This document shows, piece after piece, positions 8,120 to 17,222 of a stretch of DNA of 64,000 bases. This DNA comes from JAEXOD01 sp963667875. Its GTDB lineage: Bacteria > Bacteroidota > Ignavibacteria > Ignavibacteriales > Melioribacteraceae. A program made the translations under genes and the position numbers. Within the stretch, counting starts at the first letter, position 1, and every line of letters begins with the position of its first letter. The stretch lies in contig CAXXGC010000003.1 in NCBI GenBank assembly GCA_963667875.2, positions 410,061-474,060 on the forward strand. The letters are read 5' to 3'. Under the pieces are notes generated by a model. The model made no database searches. It was not told the origin of the DNA and saw only the letters and a list, made by a program, of their open reading frames with translations.

Positions 8120-10095
8120 ACTATACTTCCCATAATCATTAATGCATTTTGTATCCAAAAAAACCAACGGACTGCAAGTGAAAAAGTAATTAGATAATTG
8201 GAATTAACTAAATACGAGTTATTAGCAAAGTTGATATCTAAATAATTTATCCTTTCCGGATCAATTTCGGCCCCAATAACCTCGTTATTAGTTGAAAAAC
8301 GGAAAATTTTCCATTTTTTATCATCATTCCAAACATTATACAATGTATCTTTTGTTGTATAAAGTGCCACTTTATTAAAAAAAACACCATCCCCAAGTCT
8401 TTCAGCATAAACTTCGTATTCATTTTTTTTTACTTTTTTTACATATTTTATTTTATAATCAAAAGAAGAAGAATTTTCAATTAAATTATTAAAAAACCAA
8501 TTTAAGTTGTCATTTGTTTTTCTTTTTACAATATTAATAAAATCTTTGCTTGAAGGGTGCTTAAATTTATACCTATTATAATAGGTATAAACAACATTTT
8601 TAAACTTTGCTTTCCCTAAATATTTTTCTAAACTTAATAACATTAATTCGGGTTTAATTGATGACATTACTTGATATGAAATACTATTAGGGAATTCATA
8701 AACATTATTGCTTATAGCACCCACTGAATTATTATTGTAATATTTTAATAAATTAGCTTCCCAAGGTGAATAAGGAAAATCACCCAAACTATAAATTAAA
8801 GGAATTTCGTTATATGAAAAAATGTTCAATCCAAAAACAGGCATATACGTAACTAAATTAAAGTTTGAATATCCTTTTCCGTAATAGTTTTCAACAATTT
8901 TTGAAGCGAAAAATTTGGAAAAACCTTCATCCAGCCAAGGATCAATAATTTCATTATTAGCTACTATTCCATAAAAGTATTGATGAGCAATATGTTTTGC
9001 AATTTCATATTCGGGCTGCTGGGTTTTAACCGGTGAAATTAATGCGGATTTTACAGCAATTAAATTTGGATACTCTTTGTCCAAATTGGAATAAGTACGT
9101 GGTAAATCAACAACTGTAAGTGATTGATACGGATAAACACCAAGTTCTGATTCAAGATATTGAAGTGATGAATTAATTATTTTAATATATCTGTCAATAT
9201 GTCTTTCTTTTTCCGGTTGGGCATAAACATATATAAAAACTGGCGATTGGTTTTTCCTTTTATACAAATATTCTTTTTTAACTATATTTTGAGCTGTAAA
9301 CCAAACAAAATCGTGTATACCGGATTGTTTAAAAGTGTAAATTGTTTTATTTTGGCTGGAATCCTTATTTATAGCTTTTGCGCTTGCACCACAATAATAA
9401 CCTTTGGGAACAGTTAAATTTATATTAAACTTGCTAAATTCGGAAAAATAATTAATGTATGAGGGGGTTGGATAATTGTACCACTTGCCATAATTAAAAA
9501 CAGCTACTTTGATAAACCAATCAGTAAAAAAATAAAACTCACGATTTTTTGCGTAACCAAGACCATAAGTGGGAGAGGGCACTTTTAAATTATATTCAAT
9601 GGAGATATTAACAGAGTCGTTAGAATTGATTAGACTATCGAGAATAATTTTAGCCGAAGTGCTGTCGTTTTGTGTTAGGCTTACAGTATTTTGATATATT
9701 AAGTTATATGGTTTATTATTAACTAATATTTTAGTAATAACAAATCCGGTTTCTTCAGAGGGAGTAATATAGTTTTTATTTGTATATTCGGTATTATTAC
9801 TTTTTAGCGAGTTTGCGTCAAGCTTTAGCCATATTTGATTTGTTGGATAAAAACTTTTATTTACCCAAACAATTTTTTCTTTAACGCTTAATGTTTTTGA
9901 TTCAGTATCAAGATTGGCAGAAATTTTATAATCCGAAAAATGTGTAATTCCATAATATTCCGAATTTAATACTCCTTCAGTATAATTTTTTGCTAAAGAA
10001 AAATTATCTCTTTCCAAAAAATTTTTGTTATCTTCAAAATAAAGCGTTAAAGCACAAAATAAAATAAACGGTATAAATATTATTACTCTTTTCAT
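8116..10095 (-). CDS. M1 aminopeptidase-like protein with degenerate active site (probable pseudo-enzyme)
   Basis: 659 residues, with an N-terminal signal or anchor and a C-terminal hydrophobic segment. The fold follows family M1: an N-terminal beta domain, a substrate-loop equivalent near EYPNL (342), then the metal region. The consensus HExxH-18 residues-E is here KHIAH (367-371) followed by exactly 18 residues and Glu390 within WLDEGFSKFFA. The second His and the third ligand Glu are kept, but the first His is Lys367 and the catalytic Glu is His368. Hydrolysis is therefore unlikely. It is the first gene of the group leading to def-fmt. Confidence 0.85.
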   Translation of the reverse strand: MKRVIIFIPFILFCALTLYFEDNKNFLERDNFSLAKNYTEGVLNSEYYGITHFSDYKISANLDTESKTLSVKEKIVWVNKSFYPTNQIWLKLDANSLKSNNTEYTNKNYITPSEETGFVITKILVNNKPYNLIYQNTVSLTQNDSTSAKIILDSLINSNDSVNISIEYNLKVPSPTYGLGYAKNREFYFFTDWFIKVAVFNYGKWYNYPTPSYINYFSEFSKFNINLTVPKGYYCGASAKAINKDSSQNKTIYTFKQSGIHDFVWFTAQNIVKKEYLYKRKNQSPVFIYVYAQPEKERHIDRYIKIINSSLQYLESELGVYPYQSLTVVDLPRTYSNLDKEYPNLIAVKSALISPVKTQQPEYEIAKHIAHQYFYGIVANNEIIDPWLDEGFSKFFASKIVENYYGKGYSNFNLVTYMPVFGLNIFSYNEIPLIYSLGDFPYSPWEANLLKYYNNNSVGAISNNVYEFPNSISYQVMSSIKPELMLLSLEKYLGKAKFKNVVYTYYNRYKFKHPSSKDFINIVKRKTNDNLNWFFNNLIENSSSFDYKIKYVKKVKKNEYEVYAERLGDGVFFNKVALYTTKDTLYNVWNDDKKWKIFRFSTNNEVIGAEIDPERINYLDINFANNSYLVNSNYLITFSLAVRWFFWIQNALMIMGSIV

Positions 10096-10300
10096 TGTTC
10101 AATTATTAAAAAAACTAAACTTACAAAAATAAAAGATAACATTCTATAAATAAATTGGTTTACTGTATTTCATTAATAAGAAACTTAAAAATTAATCTGA
10201 TAAAGCTTTGAAATTTAGTTAAAAAATAGTAGTTTGATAAAATAAAATTGTGTTAATGGTTAAAGCTAAGATATTCTAAACAATCAAAATAAATGGTGAA

Positions 10301-10663
10301 ATGAAAGATATTTTTGGGATAATAATAACAATTATTTTTGTCAATATTTTTATGAATTGTTCAAATTCAACACCAAAAAATGCGTTAATTGATGAAGAAT
10401 ATGAAATAGTTCGAAAAAACGTTCAAACGTTCCTTGGAGCAGATTATAAAGCGGAAAATTTTACAATAATAACTGAAAATTTTGTTGATGGTATGCAAAA
10501 TCAGTATATTATTAATTTTGCCTTTGATTTAAATAAAAAATATTTACTTTATGAAGGGAAAAATATTCCTGCAAAATTACTTTTTGAAAAATTTGATGAA
10601 GGAGATTGGAGATGCACTTACAATTCGGTACATGTGGAAGGTGTGTTAAATTTGTTAAAATGA
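10301..10663 (+). CDS. Small lipoprotein, unknown function
   Basis: 120 residues. An N-terminal hydrophobic stretch ends in a lipobox-like FMNC (Cys20). The mature domain of about 100 residues has no motif I recognise. Its last codons overlap the start of the M48 protease gene as ATGA (10660-10663), so the two are translationally coupled and probably act together in the envelope. Confidence 0.7.
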   Translation: MKDIFGIIITIIFVNIFMNCSNSTPKNALIDEEYEIVRKNVQTFLGADYKAENFTIITENFVDGMQNQYIINFAFDLNKKYLLYEGKNIPAKLLFEKFDEGDWRCTYNSVHVEGVLNLLK

Positions 10664-11418
10664 GTGTGTTTATAATCTTATTTTTTATCTCTTTTAACGG
10701 AAAATTAATTGCTCAGGAAGATTTATTGCAGGGTGTATTAAAAACAATTGATGCCGTTAATGAAACTTTATTACAAGTTACCACTTTAACTGATGATGAA
10801 GAAAATAAGATTGGAATTGAACTTGATAAACGTATTAGTAAAGATTTTAAAATTGGGAATGATACAAAATACGATATTAAAAATATTTTTAATAAAATTT
10901 TAAAAAATGTAAATAGAAAACAAATTGAATATAATTATAAAGTACTCAAAAGTGATGAAGTTAATGCATTTGCAATAGCTGGAGGGAAGACCTTTGTTTT
11001 AACCGGGTTATTAAAATTTGTTGATTCGGATGATGAACTTGCGTTTGTTATAGCACATGAAATTGCCCATAATGAATTGAAGCATTGTGTAAAAAGAATA
11101 CAATATTCTGTTCAAGCTTCCAAAATTGATCCTACACTTGGTGAAGTTGTTCAAGTTGCTTATTCTGTTTATTCGACCCCTTACAGTAAATATGACGAAT
11201 TTGCCGCTGATGATTTAGGAGTAAAATTGATGGAAAAAGCAGGTTATAATAAAATCGGGGCAATTCAATTTTTTGCTAAATTAAAAAAACTTGAAGAAAA
11301 ATATGGAACAGATAAACGAGATGGATTAAACGATTTTATTTCTACACACCCAACAGCCGAAGCACGCAAAAATAGAGTCGAAAATAATAATAGGAATACT
11401 TACAATAAAAGACAATAA
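10660..11418 (+). CDS. M48 family metalloprotease, secreted (BepA/LoiP-like class)
   Basis: 252 residues from ATG 10660, which overlaps the upstream stop as ATGA. A longer frame from 10606 would place coding sequence before an obvious signal peptide (MSVFIILFFISFNGKLIAQ). The zinc site HEIAH is at 133-137 with the third ligand in DEFAADDLG (Glu180). Preceding AFAIAGGKTFVLTGLL is the family's conserved strand. Periplasmic M48 proteases of this kind do envelope quality control. The M48-lytic transglycosylase neighbourhood supports a cell-wall or outer-membrane role. Confidence 0.9.
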   Translation: MSVFIILFFISFNGKLIAQEDLLQGVLKTIDAVNETLLQVTTLTDDEENKIGIELDKRISKDFKIGNDTKYDIKNIFNKILKNVNRKQIEYNYKVLKSDEVNAFAIAGGKTFVLTGLLKFVDSDDELAFVIAHEIAHNELKHCVKRIQYSVQASKIDPTLGEVVQVAYSVYSTPYSKYDEFAADDLGVKLMEKAGYNKIGAIQFFAKLKKLEEKYGTDKRDGLNDFISTHPTAEARKNRVENNNRNTYNKRQ

Positions 11419-11470
11419 TAATTGCCGAATACCTAAATTTAACTCCATTATAAAAATAATTTTTATTGGA

Positions 11471-12448
11471 ATGTTATTCTTTTTATCCACCAATGAATAT
11501 TGGTGCAAAACTTATAATAATCTGATTTTAAATGATACCGCAAAATGGGTTATAAATAAAAATTTGTTATTTGACAAAAATGGCAATCCGTTAAATGCTG
11601 ATATAAAAAAAATAATTCGTTTATTGGAATCGGATAACGGACAAGGTGAAAAAGTAAGCAAAAAGGAATTTTTAAATATATTTGACCGATCTGAGTCTAA
11701 AAAAGTATATACTAAAGTGTTAATTAAGTATGCAACACCACACAGTCGTTTATTGCAAGAAAAAGAAGCTGAAGATTTTTCGAATATATTTATGAAGGAA
11801 AAAAGGATAGCCAAAGGCGTTAAATTTATTAAAGATAATTTTATTTTATTAAATTCTGCTGAAAATAAATATGGTGTATTAAAAAAAGATATTGTTTCAA
11901 TTTTAATGTGGGAATCGGGTTTAGGGGAATTTACAGGAAATTATCAGGTGTTTAATATCTTCTTAGGTCAAATATTATATTTGGAAAATGCTCAAAAATT
12001 TGCTGTTAATGAATTGACTAAAAATGGTGAAACTAATCCTTTAAAAGATAAATTTGTGAGAAAAAATGAAAGGAAAAGATTAATCAAAATTAAAAATACT
12101 GCAATAGCGTCAATAGTTTCTTTATTGCGACAATGTAAAAAAAATAATCTGGATCCTTTAAAACAGCTTGGTTCCTGGGGTGGTGCAATAGGTTATGTTC
12201 AATTTATGCCGTTTAACCTACATCTTGCTGTTGATGGAGATAATAATGGAATAAAAGATTTATTCTCTTTTCCTGATGCTATTTTTAGTTGTGCAAATTT
12301 TCTTAAAAACTATGCAAATTATGATTTTGATTATAAAAAAAGGGAAAAAGCTATATATAGGTATAATCCTTCAGTTAATTATGTAAAAGGGGTTATATTA
12401 TATGCCGATACGGTTTGGGAAAAATTTGAAAAAGAAGGAAAAAGTTAA
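11471..12448 (+). CDS. MltB-like lytic murein transglycosylase (SLT_2 domain)
   Basis: 325 residues. The MltB pattern is clear: ILMWESGLGEFTGNY (catalytic Glu in WES), a long helical region, then GGAIGYVQFMPFNLHLAVDG, DGDNNGIKDLFSFPDAI, SCANFLKNYA and a C-terminal KAIYRYNPS. Such enzymes cleave the MurNAc-GlcNAc bond of peptidoglycan to 1,6-anhydro products. The first ATG leaves only a short hydrophobic leader. In the same frame upstream, codons read KFNSIIKIIFIG without a standard start, so a longer signal peptide may begin at a non-standard codon or be damaged. GGA precedes the ATG. It follows the M48 gene by 52 nt. Confidence 0.85.
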   Translation: MLFFLSTNEYWCKTYNNLILNDTAKWVINKNLLFDKNGNPLNADIKKIIRLLESDNGQGEKVSKKEFLNIFDRSESKKVYTKVLIKYATPHSRLLQEKEAEDFSNIFMKEKRIAKGVKFIKDNFILLNSAENKYGVLKKDIVSILMWESGLGEFTGNYQVFNIFLGQILYLENAQKFAVNELTKNGETNPLKDKFVRKNERKRLIKIKNTAIASIVSLLRQCKKNNLDPLKQLGSWGGAIGYVQFMPFNLHLAVDGDNNGIKDLFSFPDAIFSCANFLKNYANYDFDYKKREKAIYRYNPSVNYVKGVILYADTVWEKFEKEGKS

Positions 12449-12536
12449 TATTTTTTAATTATTTAAATTATATTAAACAGATATTAAGATAGATGGTATA
12501 TTTTGAATTACGGTAATAAAATAAGTTAAAACCGTG

Positions 12537-12826
12537 GATTGCTGAGTTATAAAGTAATAGATAATATGTTGAACTCCGCTGGAGTTCGGGTTTTTTGTGT
12601 AGTATTTGGTTACAAACATAGCACTTTTTTGAAGTGCTGCTGAGTGAATAAATATGCATTATCGCATTGTATTGTAATATGTTGTGTGGAATATATTAAT
12701 CCCGAAGGGATGACATAATTGTAGCAAAAGCAGAAAAATAACAAAAGAACCCTGAATGGGTGACATTGTTTGTTGTATCAATTGTATTTATCCCCAGTTT
12801 TCACATAGTCTGTTTATGCTTGGGAT
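12537..12826. repeat. Palindromic repeat element, copy A (REP/MITE-like)
   Basis: The 580-nt gap 12449-13028 holds no credible gene. It carries four successive hairpins: GAACTCC-GCT-GGAGTTC (12571), AGCACTT...AAGTGCT (12620), ATCCCGAAGGGAT (12699) and ACCCTGAATGGGT (12749), the last two each followed by GACAT. The same order, with linkers such as TTACAAACAT and GCAGAAAAAT, recurs at 29343-29640. The first hairpin has different bases but the same 7-bp stem and 3-nt loop in the two copies. It is probably a dispersed non-autonomous repeat or a structured RNA. Confidence 0.75.
12571..12596 (+). terminator. Terminator-like hairpin inside repeat copy A
   Basis: A 7-bp GC-rich stem (GAACTCC/GGAGTTC, 3-nt loop) is followed after GGG by six T. 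This is the shape of a Rho-independent terminator and could end the MltB transcript. It is part of the repeat element, so the function may be incidental. Confidence 0.5.
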
Positions 12827-13028
12827 CAAAATAAACAAAATTATGGGTTTTAACCCTGATTGCTCTTAACATTTATATCAGCTTATAGTAGTAAATCTGC
12901 ATTATTTGTTTTTAATTCAAAATTTGAGTTTATTAACAATGTTTTAGTATTAAGGCATAATTGTAACAAAAGCTATCTTGTTATCGGCTTGGTATTAATA
13001 AAGAATTTAGTGAAATTAAAAAAGGTAA

Positions 13029-13922
13029 ATGATGTTTCTATTTGGCATAAAAAATATTCTTAAATTGATTTTCTTACTTCCATTTATAGTAATTGCTATT
13101 TTTGCTGCAAATAAATTTTCATGTTCAACCGATGCCTTTGCACCTGAAATAAAAGGCATTAAAGATTTTGAAATATACGAAATAAACAAAAACGAGGTGT
13201 TGCTAAATGTAACGGCATTGGCAAAAAATAAAAATCGTTTTGAAGTATTATTAAGTGATATTGACCTAAATATTTTTCAAAAGAACGATTCCTTAGGTAC
13301 CGCAAAAGGCAAAGATGAGATAAATATTCCATCCGATTCTACCGGTGAAATTAAACTAATGTTAAACATTCCCATTAAAAAGCTTGCTCAAATATTAGCC
13401 GGAGGTGAAGACACATTAACCTTAAATTTTAAAGGTAAATTAAACGCAAAAATGAGTGTTATTAACATGCCTGTTGATGTAGATATACCGTTTAAGGTTA
13501 ATTTACGCGAGCAATTTATTAATGTTTTAACAAATGAAACGCAAAATGAAGATATTGTACAAATTAACAAAGCTGAACTTGTTGATATTACATTAAGCAA
13601 ATCCAAAGTGCGAATCAATTTTACTTTTCGAAATCCTTATGGAATTGAATTTAAATTGTTAAAATATCCTGCTAAAATAAAGATTAATGGCAAATATGCC
13701 GGAAACGGAGACTTGGAATCACCTTTAATTGTTGGAATTAATTCAAATGAAGCACAAGGTGATTTACTTTTTAATTTAAGTAATTTTAATTCGGCAACGT
13801 CATTATTAAATTCGTTATTAAGCCGAAAACTTGAGTATGAAACCGAAGGAGAATTGTATATTGATATGTTAGGATATAATATCAGTTTTCCGTTTAGTTT
13901 TAAAGGTGATTTATTAAAATAA
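13029..13922 (+). CDS. LEA14-like (WHy domain) protein, secreted or lipid-anchored
   Basis: 297 residues with an N-terminal hydrophobic segment ending in FSC (Cys32). Two similar beta-rich units follow, about 40-150 and 170-290: the first has EIYEINKNEVLLNVTALAKN and the second has DITLSKSKVRINFTFRNPYG. These match the pattern of LEA14/WHy domains (PF03168), which carry conserved N-P in NPYG. The function in bacteria is poorly defined, with stress protection or envelope roles suggested for the family. The FHA-ABC exporter gene begins 10 nt downstream. Confidence 0.7.
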   Translation: MMFLFGIKNILKLIFLLPFIVIAIFAANKFSCSTDAFAPEIKGIKDFEIYEINKNEVLLNVTALAKNKNRFEVLLSDIDLNIFQKNDSLGTAKGKDEINIPSDSTGEIKLMLNIPIKKLAQILAGGEDTLTLNFKGKLNAKMSVINMPVDVDIPFKVNLREQFINVLTNETQNEDIVQINKAELVDITLSKSKVRINFTFRNPYGIEFKLLKYPAKIKINGKYAGNGDLESPLIVGINSNEAQGDLLFNLSNFNSATSLLNSLLSRKLEYETEGELYIDMLGYNISFPFSFKGDLLK

Positions 13923-13932
13923 CATTAAATGT

Positions 13933-16215
13933 ATGATTTGTAATAAGTGTAAAACAAATATAAATTCGGATTTATTCTTTTGTAATAATTGCGGCAGTTA
14001 TTTAAATATATTTAATGTAATAAACCCATTAATAATTACAGTCGGCAAGTCTATTAATAATAATATTGTTATTAAAAGTCAATTTGTTTCCTCTACGCAT
14101 GCGCAGTTTATTATTACCCAAAATGAACTTTTTCTTGAGGATACAAATTCTTCAAATGGTACTTTTATTAATAAAATAAAAATAAACAAATCAATTGTTA
14201 CTTATAAGGATGTAATTAATTTTAGTTCACAATATGAATTCGACTGGAATTTATTAATTGATTATTTACTTGAAATTAAAAAAAAGAATATAACTAAAGA
14301 ATCAAAAAAAAATATTATTTCCGTACCAACGCTATTAAATAAAGATAAAATTACAATTGGAAGAACAAAAGATAATGATATTGTAATAGAAAATGTAAAA
14401 GTATCACGTTTTCATGCGGTTTTGATCAAAAAGAATAACAATTGGATAATTGAGGATTTAGGGAGCGCAAACGGGACATATATTAATGGGAAAAGGATCA
14501 CTACACAAATAATTAATATGGATGATTCGCTGGCAATTGGGGGAATTCCTGTTATTATTAATTCGATATTTACTAATAAAGAGCCGATAAACGAAAATGT
14601 TCAACTTTCAGCAAAAAATATTTCTTTTAATGCCGGGAAAAAAATAATTGTTGATGATATTTCGTTAACATTTAAACCCGGTGAGTTTATTGGTTTAATT
14701 GGTCCAAGCGGAGCAGGTAAAACCACCTTAATGTTGATGTTAAATGGGATAGTTCCTCCGTCAAGCGGGGATGTTTTAATTAATAATCAACCATTATATT
14801 CTAACTTAAATTTGTTTAAAGGACAAATTGGTTATGTGCCGCAGGATGATATTATTCATAGAGAATTAAAGGTAGGGGAATCATTAAAATATACTGCAAG
14901 ATTACGTTTTGATACTAAATTTACTAATACGGAAATTAGCGATACAGTTAATAATGTAATTACAATATTGGATTTAGTAGAAGCTAAAGATGTTCAGATT
15001 GGTACCCCGGAGAAAAGAGGAATTAGCGGAGGACAGCGAAAACGGGTTAATTTGGGGCAGGAATTATTAACCGAACCTTCAATTTTATTTTTAGACGAAC
15101 CTACGAGTGGTTTAGATCCGAAAACCGATTTGGATGTAATGCATTTATTAAAAACAATATCCGAAAAAGGAAAAATAGTTGTTCTAACTACACATAATAT
15201 TACTAGCGAAAATTTTGAAATTTTGACTCATCTGGTTGTGCTTGCTAAAGGCGGTAAATTGGCATATTTTGGCCCGGCTGATAAAGCTGTTGAATATTTT
15301 GGTGTTAAAAAACCTTATGAAATATTTGATGTATTAAATAATATGGATTCGGAAAGTTGGAAAATAAATTATAACAATTCGGACTTTTATAATAAGTTTG
15401 TAAAAGAGCGAAGTAACAATAATAAAATAAAAACAATAGATAATAAAGAAAAACTTGAAAGAAAAGTTGGATTAAAACAATTTAAAGTATTTGCCGAACG
15501 CTATTTTAAGATAAAATTACGCGATAAAATAAGTTCGCTTATTTTATTATTGCAGGCCCCAATTATTGCTTTTTTAATTGCCATTGTATTTAAAGGGGAA
15601 GCGGCTAAAACGCCTGCATTATTTGTTTTAATAATTGCATCGATATGGCTTGGATGTTCAAATGCGGCCAGGGAAATTGTTTCGGAACGGGCTATTTATT
15701 TAAGAGAAAGGATGGTTAATTTGAAAATACCATCTTATCTAGCTTCAAAGTTGATTGTTTTATCGTTGTTGTGTTTATTACAGTCTTTTATTTTAGCAAT
15801 AATTGTTACCCAGTTTTCCGACTTAAAAATTAATATAATTTCTTTATTGTTTTTATTGTTTACAACTTCTTTATCATCATTAAGTATTGGAATGTTTGTA
15901 TCTTCGCTGGTAAAAACATCTGAAGCAGCAATGGGATTAATTCCTATTGTGTTAATCCCTCAAGTAATATTAGGGGGATTAATAAGTGAATTTGGAAAAA
16001 TGAGCGGAGTTGTAAAAATATTAGCAGGTTTTATGGTTAGCCGCTGGTCGTTTGAGGCCGCAATGATTGGTGAGTTTGGAGGTAAACATAATGAAATGAT
16101 TTCAATTTTAGGTTTCAATAATAATAATTTGATAACCGATTTTGTAATGATTATTTTATTTAATATATTTTTTATTATTCTAACGGGATACTCGTTAAAA
16201 CGAAACGATAAATAA
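13933..16215 (+). CDS. Zinc ribbon-FHA-FHA-ABC exporter (ABCG-like half transporter)
   Basis: 760 residues. Domains in order: a zinc ribbon (Cys3, 6, 17, 20); FHA 1 at about 35-100 (SSTHAQF, NSSNGTFIN); FHA 2 at about 138-210 (GRTKDNDI, SRFHAVL, GSANGTYING); an ABC ATPase with Walker A GPSGAGKT (257-264), signature ISGGQ (364-368) and Walker B ILFLDEP (384-390); and a C-terminal ABC-2 membrane domain of about six segments. FHA domains bind phosphothreonine, so activity is probably tied to a Ser/Thr kinase, none of which is in the window. Its cargo is unknown. It sits between the LEA14-like gene and a nucleotidyltransferase. Confidence 0.9.
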   Translation: MICNKCKTNINSDLFFCNNCGSYLNIFNVINPLIITVGKSINNNIVIKSQFVSSTHAQFIITQNELFLEDTNSSNGTFINKIKINKSIVTYKDVINFSSQYEFDWNLLIDYLLEIKKKNITKESKKNIISVPTLLNKDKITIGRTKDNDIVIENVKVSRFHAVLIKKNNNWIIEDLGSANGTYINGKRITTQIINMDDSLAIGGIPVIINSIFTNKEPINENVQLSAKNISFNAGKKIIVDDISLTFKPGEFIGLIGPSGAGKTTLMLMLNGIVPPSSGDVLINNQPLYSNLNLFKGQIGYVPQDDIIHRELKVGESLKYTARLRFDTKFTNTEISDTVNNVITILDLVEAKDVQIGTPEKRGISGGQRKRVNLGQELLTEPSILFLDEPTSGLDPKTDLDVMHLLKTISEKGKIVVLTTHNITSENFEILTHLVVLAKGGKLAYFGPADKAVEYFGVKKPYEIFDVLNNMDSESWKINYNNSDFYNKFVKERSNNNKIKTIDNKEKLERKVGLKQFKVFAERYFKIKLRDKISSLILLLQAPIIAFLIAIVFKGEAAKTPALFVLIIASIWLGCSNAAREIVSERAIYLRERMVNLKIPSYLASKLIVLSLLCLLQSFILAIIVTQFSDLKINIISLLFLLFTTSLSSLSIGMFVSSLVKTSEAAMGLIPIVLIPQVILGGLISEFGKMSGVVKILAGFMVSRWSFEAAMIGEFGGKHNEMISILGFNNNNLITDFVMIILFNIFFIILTGYSLKRNDK

Positions 16216-16234
16216 ATTTTTGGGAGGGATTTAT

Positions 16235-17038
16235 ATGATTCCGCAGATTATTAAAGATTTTATTGATAATACTATAAAAATATTAAGTGAAGATAAAAGA
16301 ATTGTTGGTATTACTGCAGGGGGTTCATATAAAACAAACAATATGGATGAGTTTTCAGATATTGATTTGATTATTGTTATTGACCCATTGTTTTTTGAAG
16401 ATGTAATGCTGACGAAAAATAATATTGCTGAAGGATTGGGAAAAACTCTTTCCGTATTTACAGGTGAACATGTTGGTGAAAAAAGATTACTTATTTGTCT
16501 ATACGGGCCTCCATTATTACACGTAGATCTCAAATTTGTATCTTTGGACGACTTATCGTACAGAATTGAAGAACCTGTGATTTTATGGGAGCGGGAAAAT
16601 TTTGTTTCAAATAAAATAAAATTTTCAAAAGATAAATATCCGTTACCTGATTTACAATGGATTGAAGACAGATTTTGGGTTTGGATACATTATGCGACAA
16701 CTAAAATTGGAAGAGGTGAATTATTTGAGACAATTGAATTTATTTCATTTTTAAGGCAGACTGTTATTGGTCCGCTTACATTAATGAAAAATGGCAAATT
16801 ACCACGTGGAGTTAGAAAAATTGAATACGATGCGAAAAACGATTTACCGGTTTTAATAAAAACAGTTGCATCTTACAATATTCAAAGCTGCGGGGAATCG
16901 ATAAAAACCTTAATAAAGCTTTATGTGGAATTGCGGGATTTATTTAAAGATGAAGGATTTGTTTTTCGTTCGGATGCTCAAAAATATTCTATAATTTATT
17001 TGGATGAAATTTTGGATAATTATTCAAAACTGGATTAA
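16235..17038 (+). CDS. Nucleotidyltransferase-fold protein (aminoglycoside adenylyltransferase-like)
   Basis: 267 residues from ATG 16235, chosen because GGGAGGG sits 7 nt upstream; a TTG at 16220 in the same frame would lie inside that ribosome-binding site. The N-terminal pol-beta-type motif is GGSYKTNNMDEFSDIDLIIV, with G-S and the D-x-D metal pair. A third acid is likely in HVDLKFV. A helical C-terminal domain follows. Relatives adenylate small molecules such as aminoglycosides, but the substrate cannot be read from sequence. It follows the FHA-ABC gene by 19 nt. Confidence 0.8.
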   Translation: MIPQIIKDFIDNTIKILSEDKRIVGITAGGSYKTNNMDEFSDIDLIIVIDPLFFEDVMLTKNNIAEGLGKTLSVFTGEHVGEKRLLICLYGPPLLHVDLKFVSLDDLSYRIEEPVILWERENFVSNKIKFSKDKYPLPDLQWIEDRFWVWIHYATTKIGRGELFETIEFISFLRQTVIGPLTLMKNGKLPRGVRKIEYDAKNDLPVLIKTVASYNIQSCGESIKTLIKLYVELRDLFKDEGFVFRSDAQKYSIIYLDEILDNYSKLD

Positions 17039-17162
17039 TTTATCCACTTAAATATTATTTTATGGCAAAAAATATATAAATCTTAATATTCTTAAAAATC
17101 ATAAAATAAAAATATAAATAATAGCCAAATACCGAAAATAATAGAAAAAAAGTAAAAAAAGA

Positions 17163-17194
17163 TTTGAAAGTTACAATGTAAACGTTTAATTTTA
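17163..17194 (+). promoter_or_regulatory. Candidate promoter with LacI-family operator upstream of pullulanase
   Basis: TTTG (17163) and TAATTTTA (17187), 20 nt apart, approximate a Bacteroidota promoter. Between and over them lies TGTAAACGTTTAAT (17177-17190), whose core TAAACGTTTA is a perfect palindrome with central CG, typical of LacI-family regulators of sugar genes. The position would allow repression of pulA in the absence of maltodextrin (inference). No regulator gene is present in the window. Confidence 0.5.
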
Positions 17195-17222
17195 TATTTC
17201 TAAACTAATAGAGAAAAAAATA

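Noticed and set aside
12860..13063. 67-residue plus-strand open frame
   Set aside because: Sits in the AT-rich repeat gap and overlaps the LEA14-like gene; composition is not protein-like.
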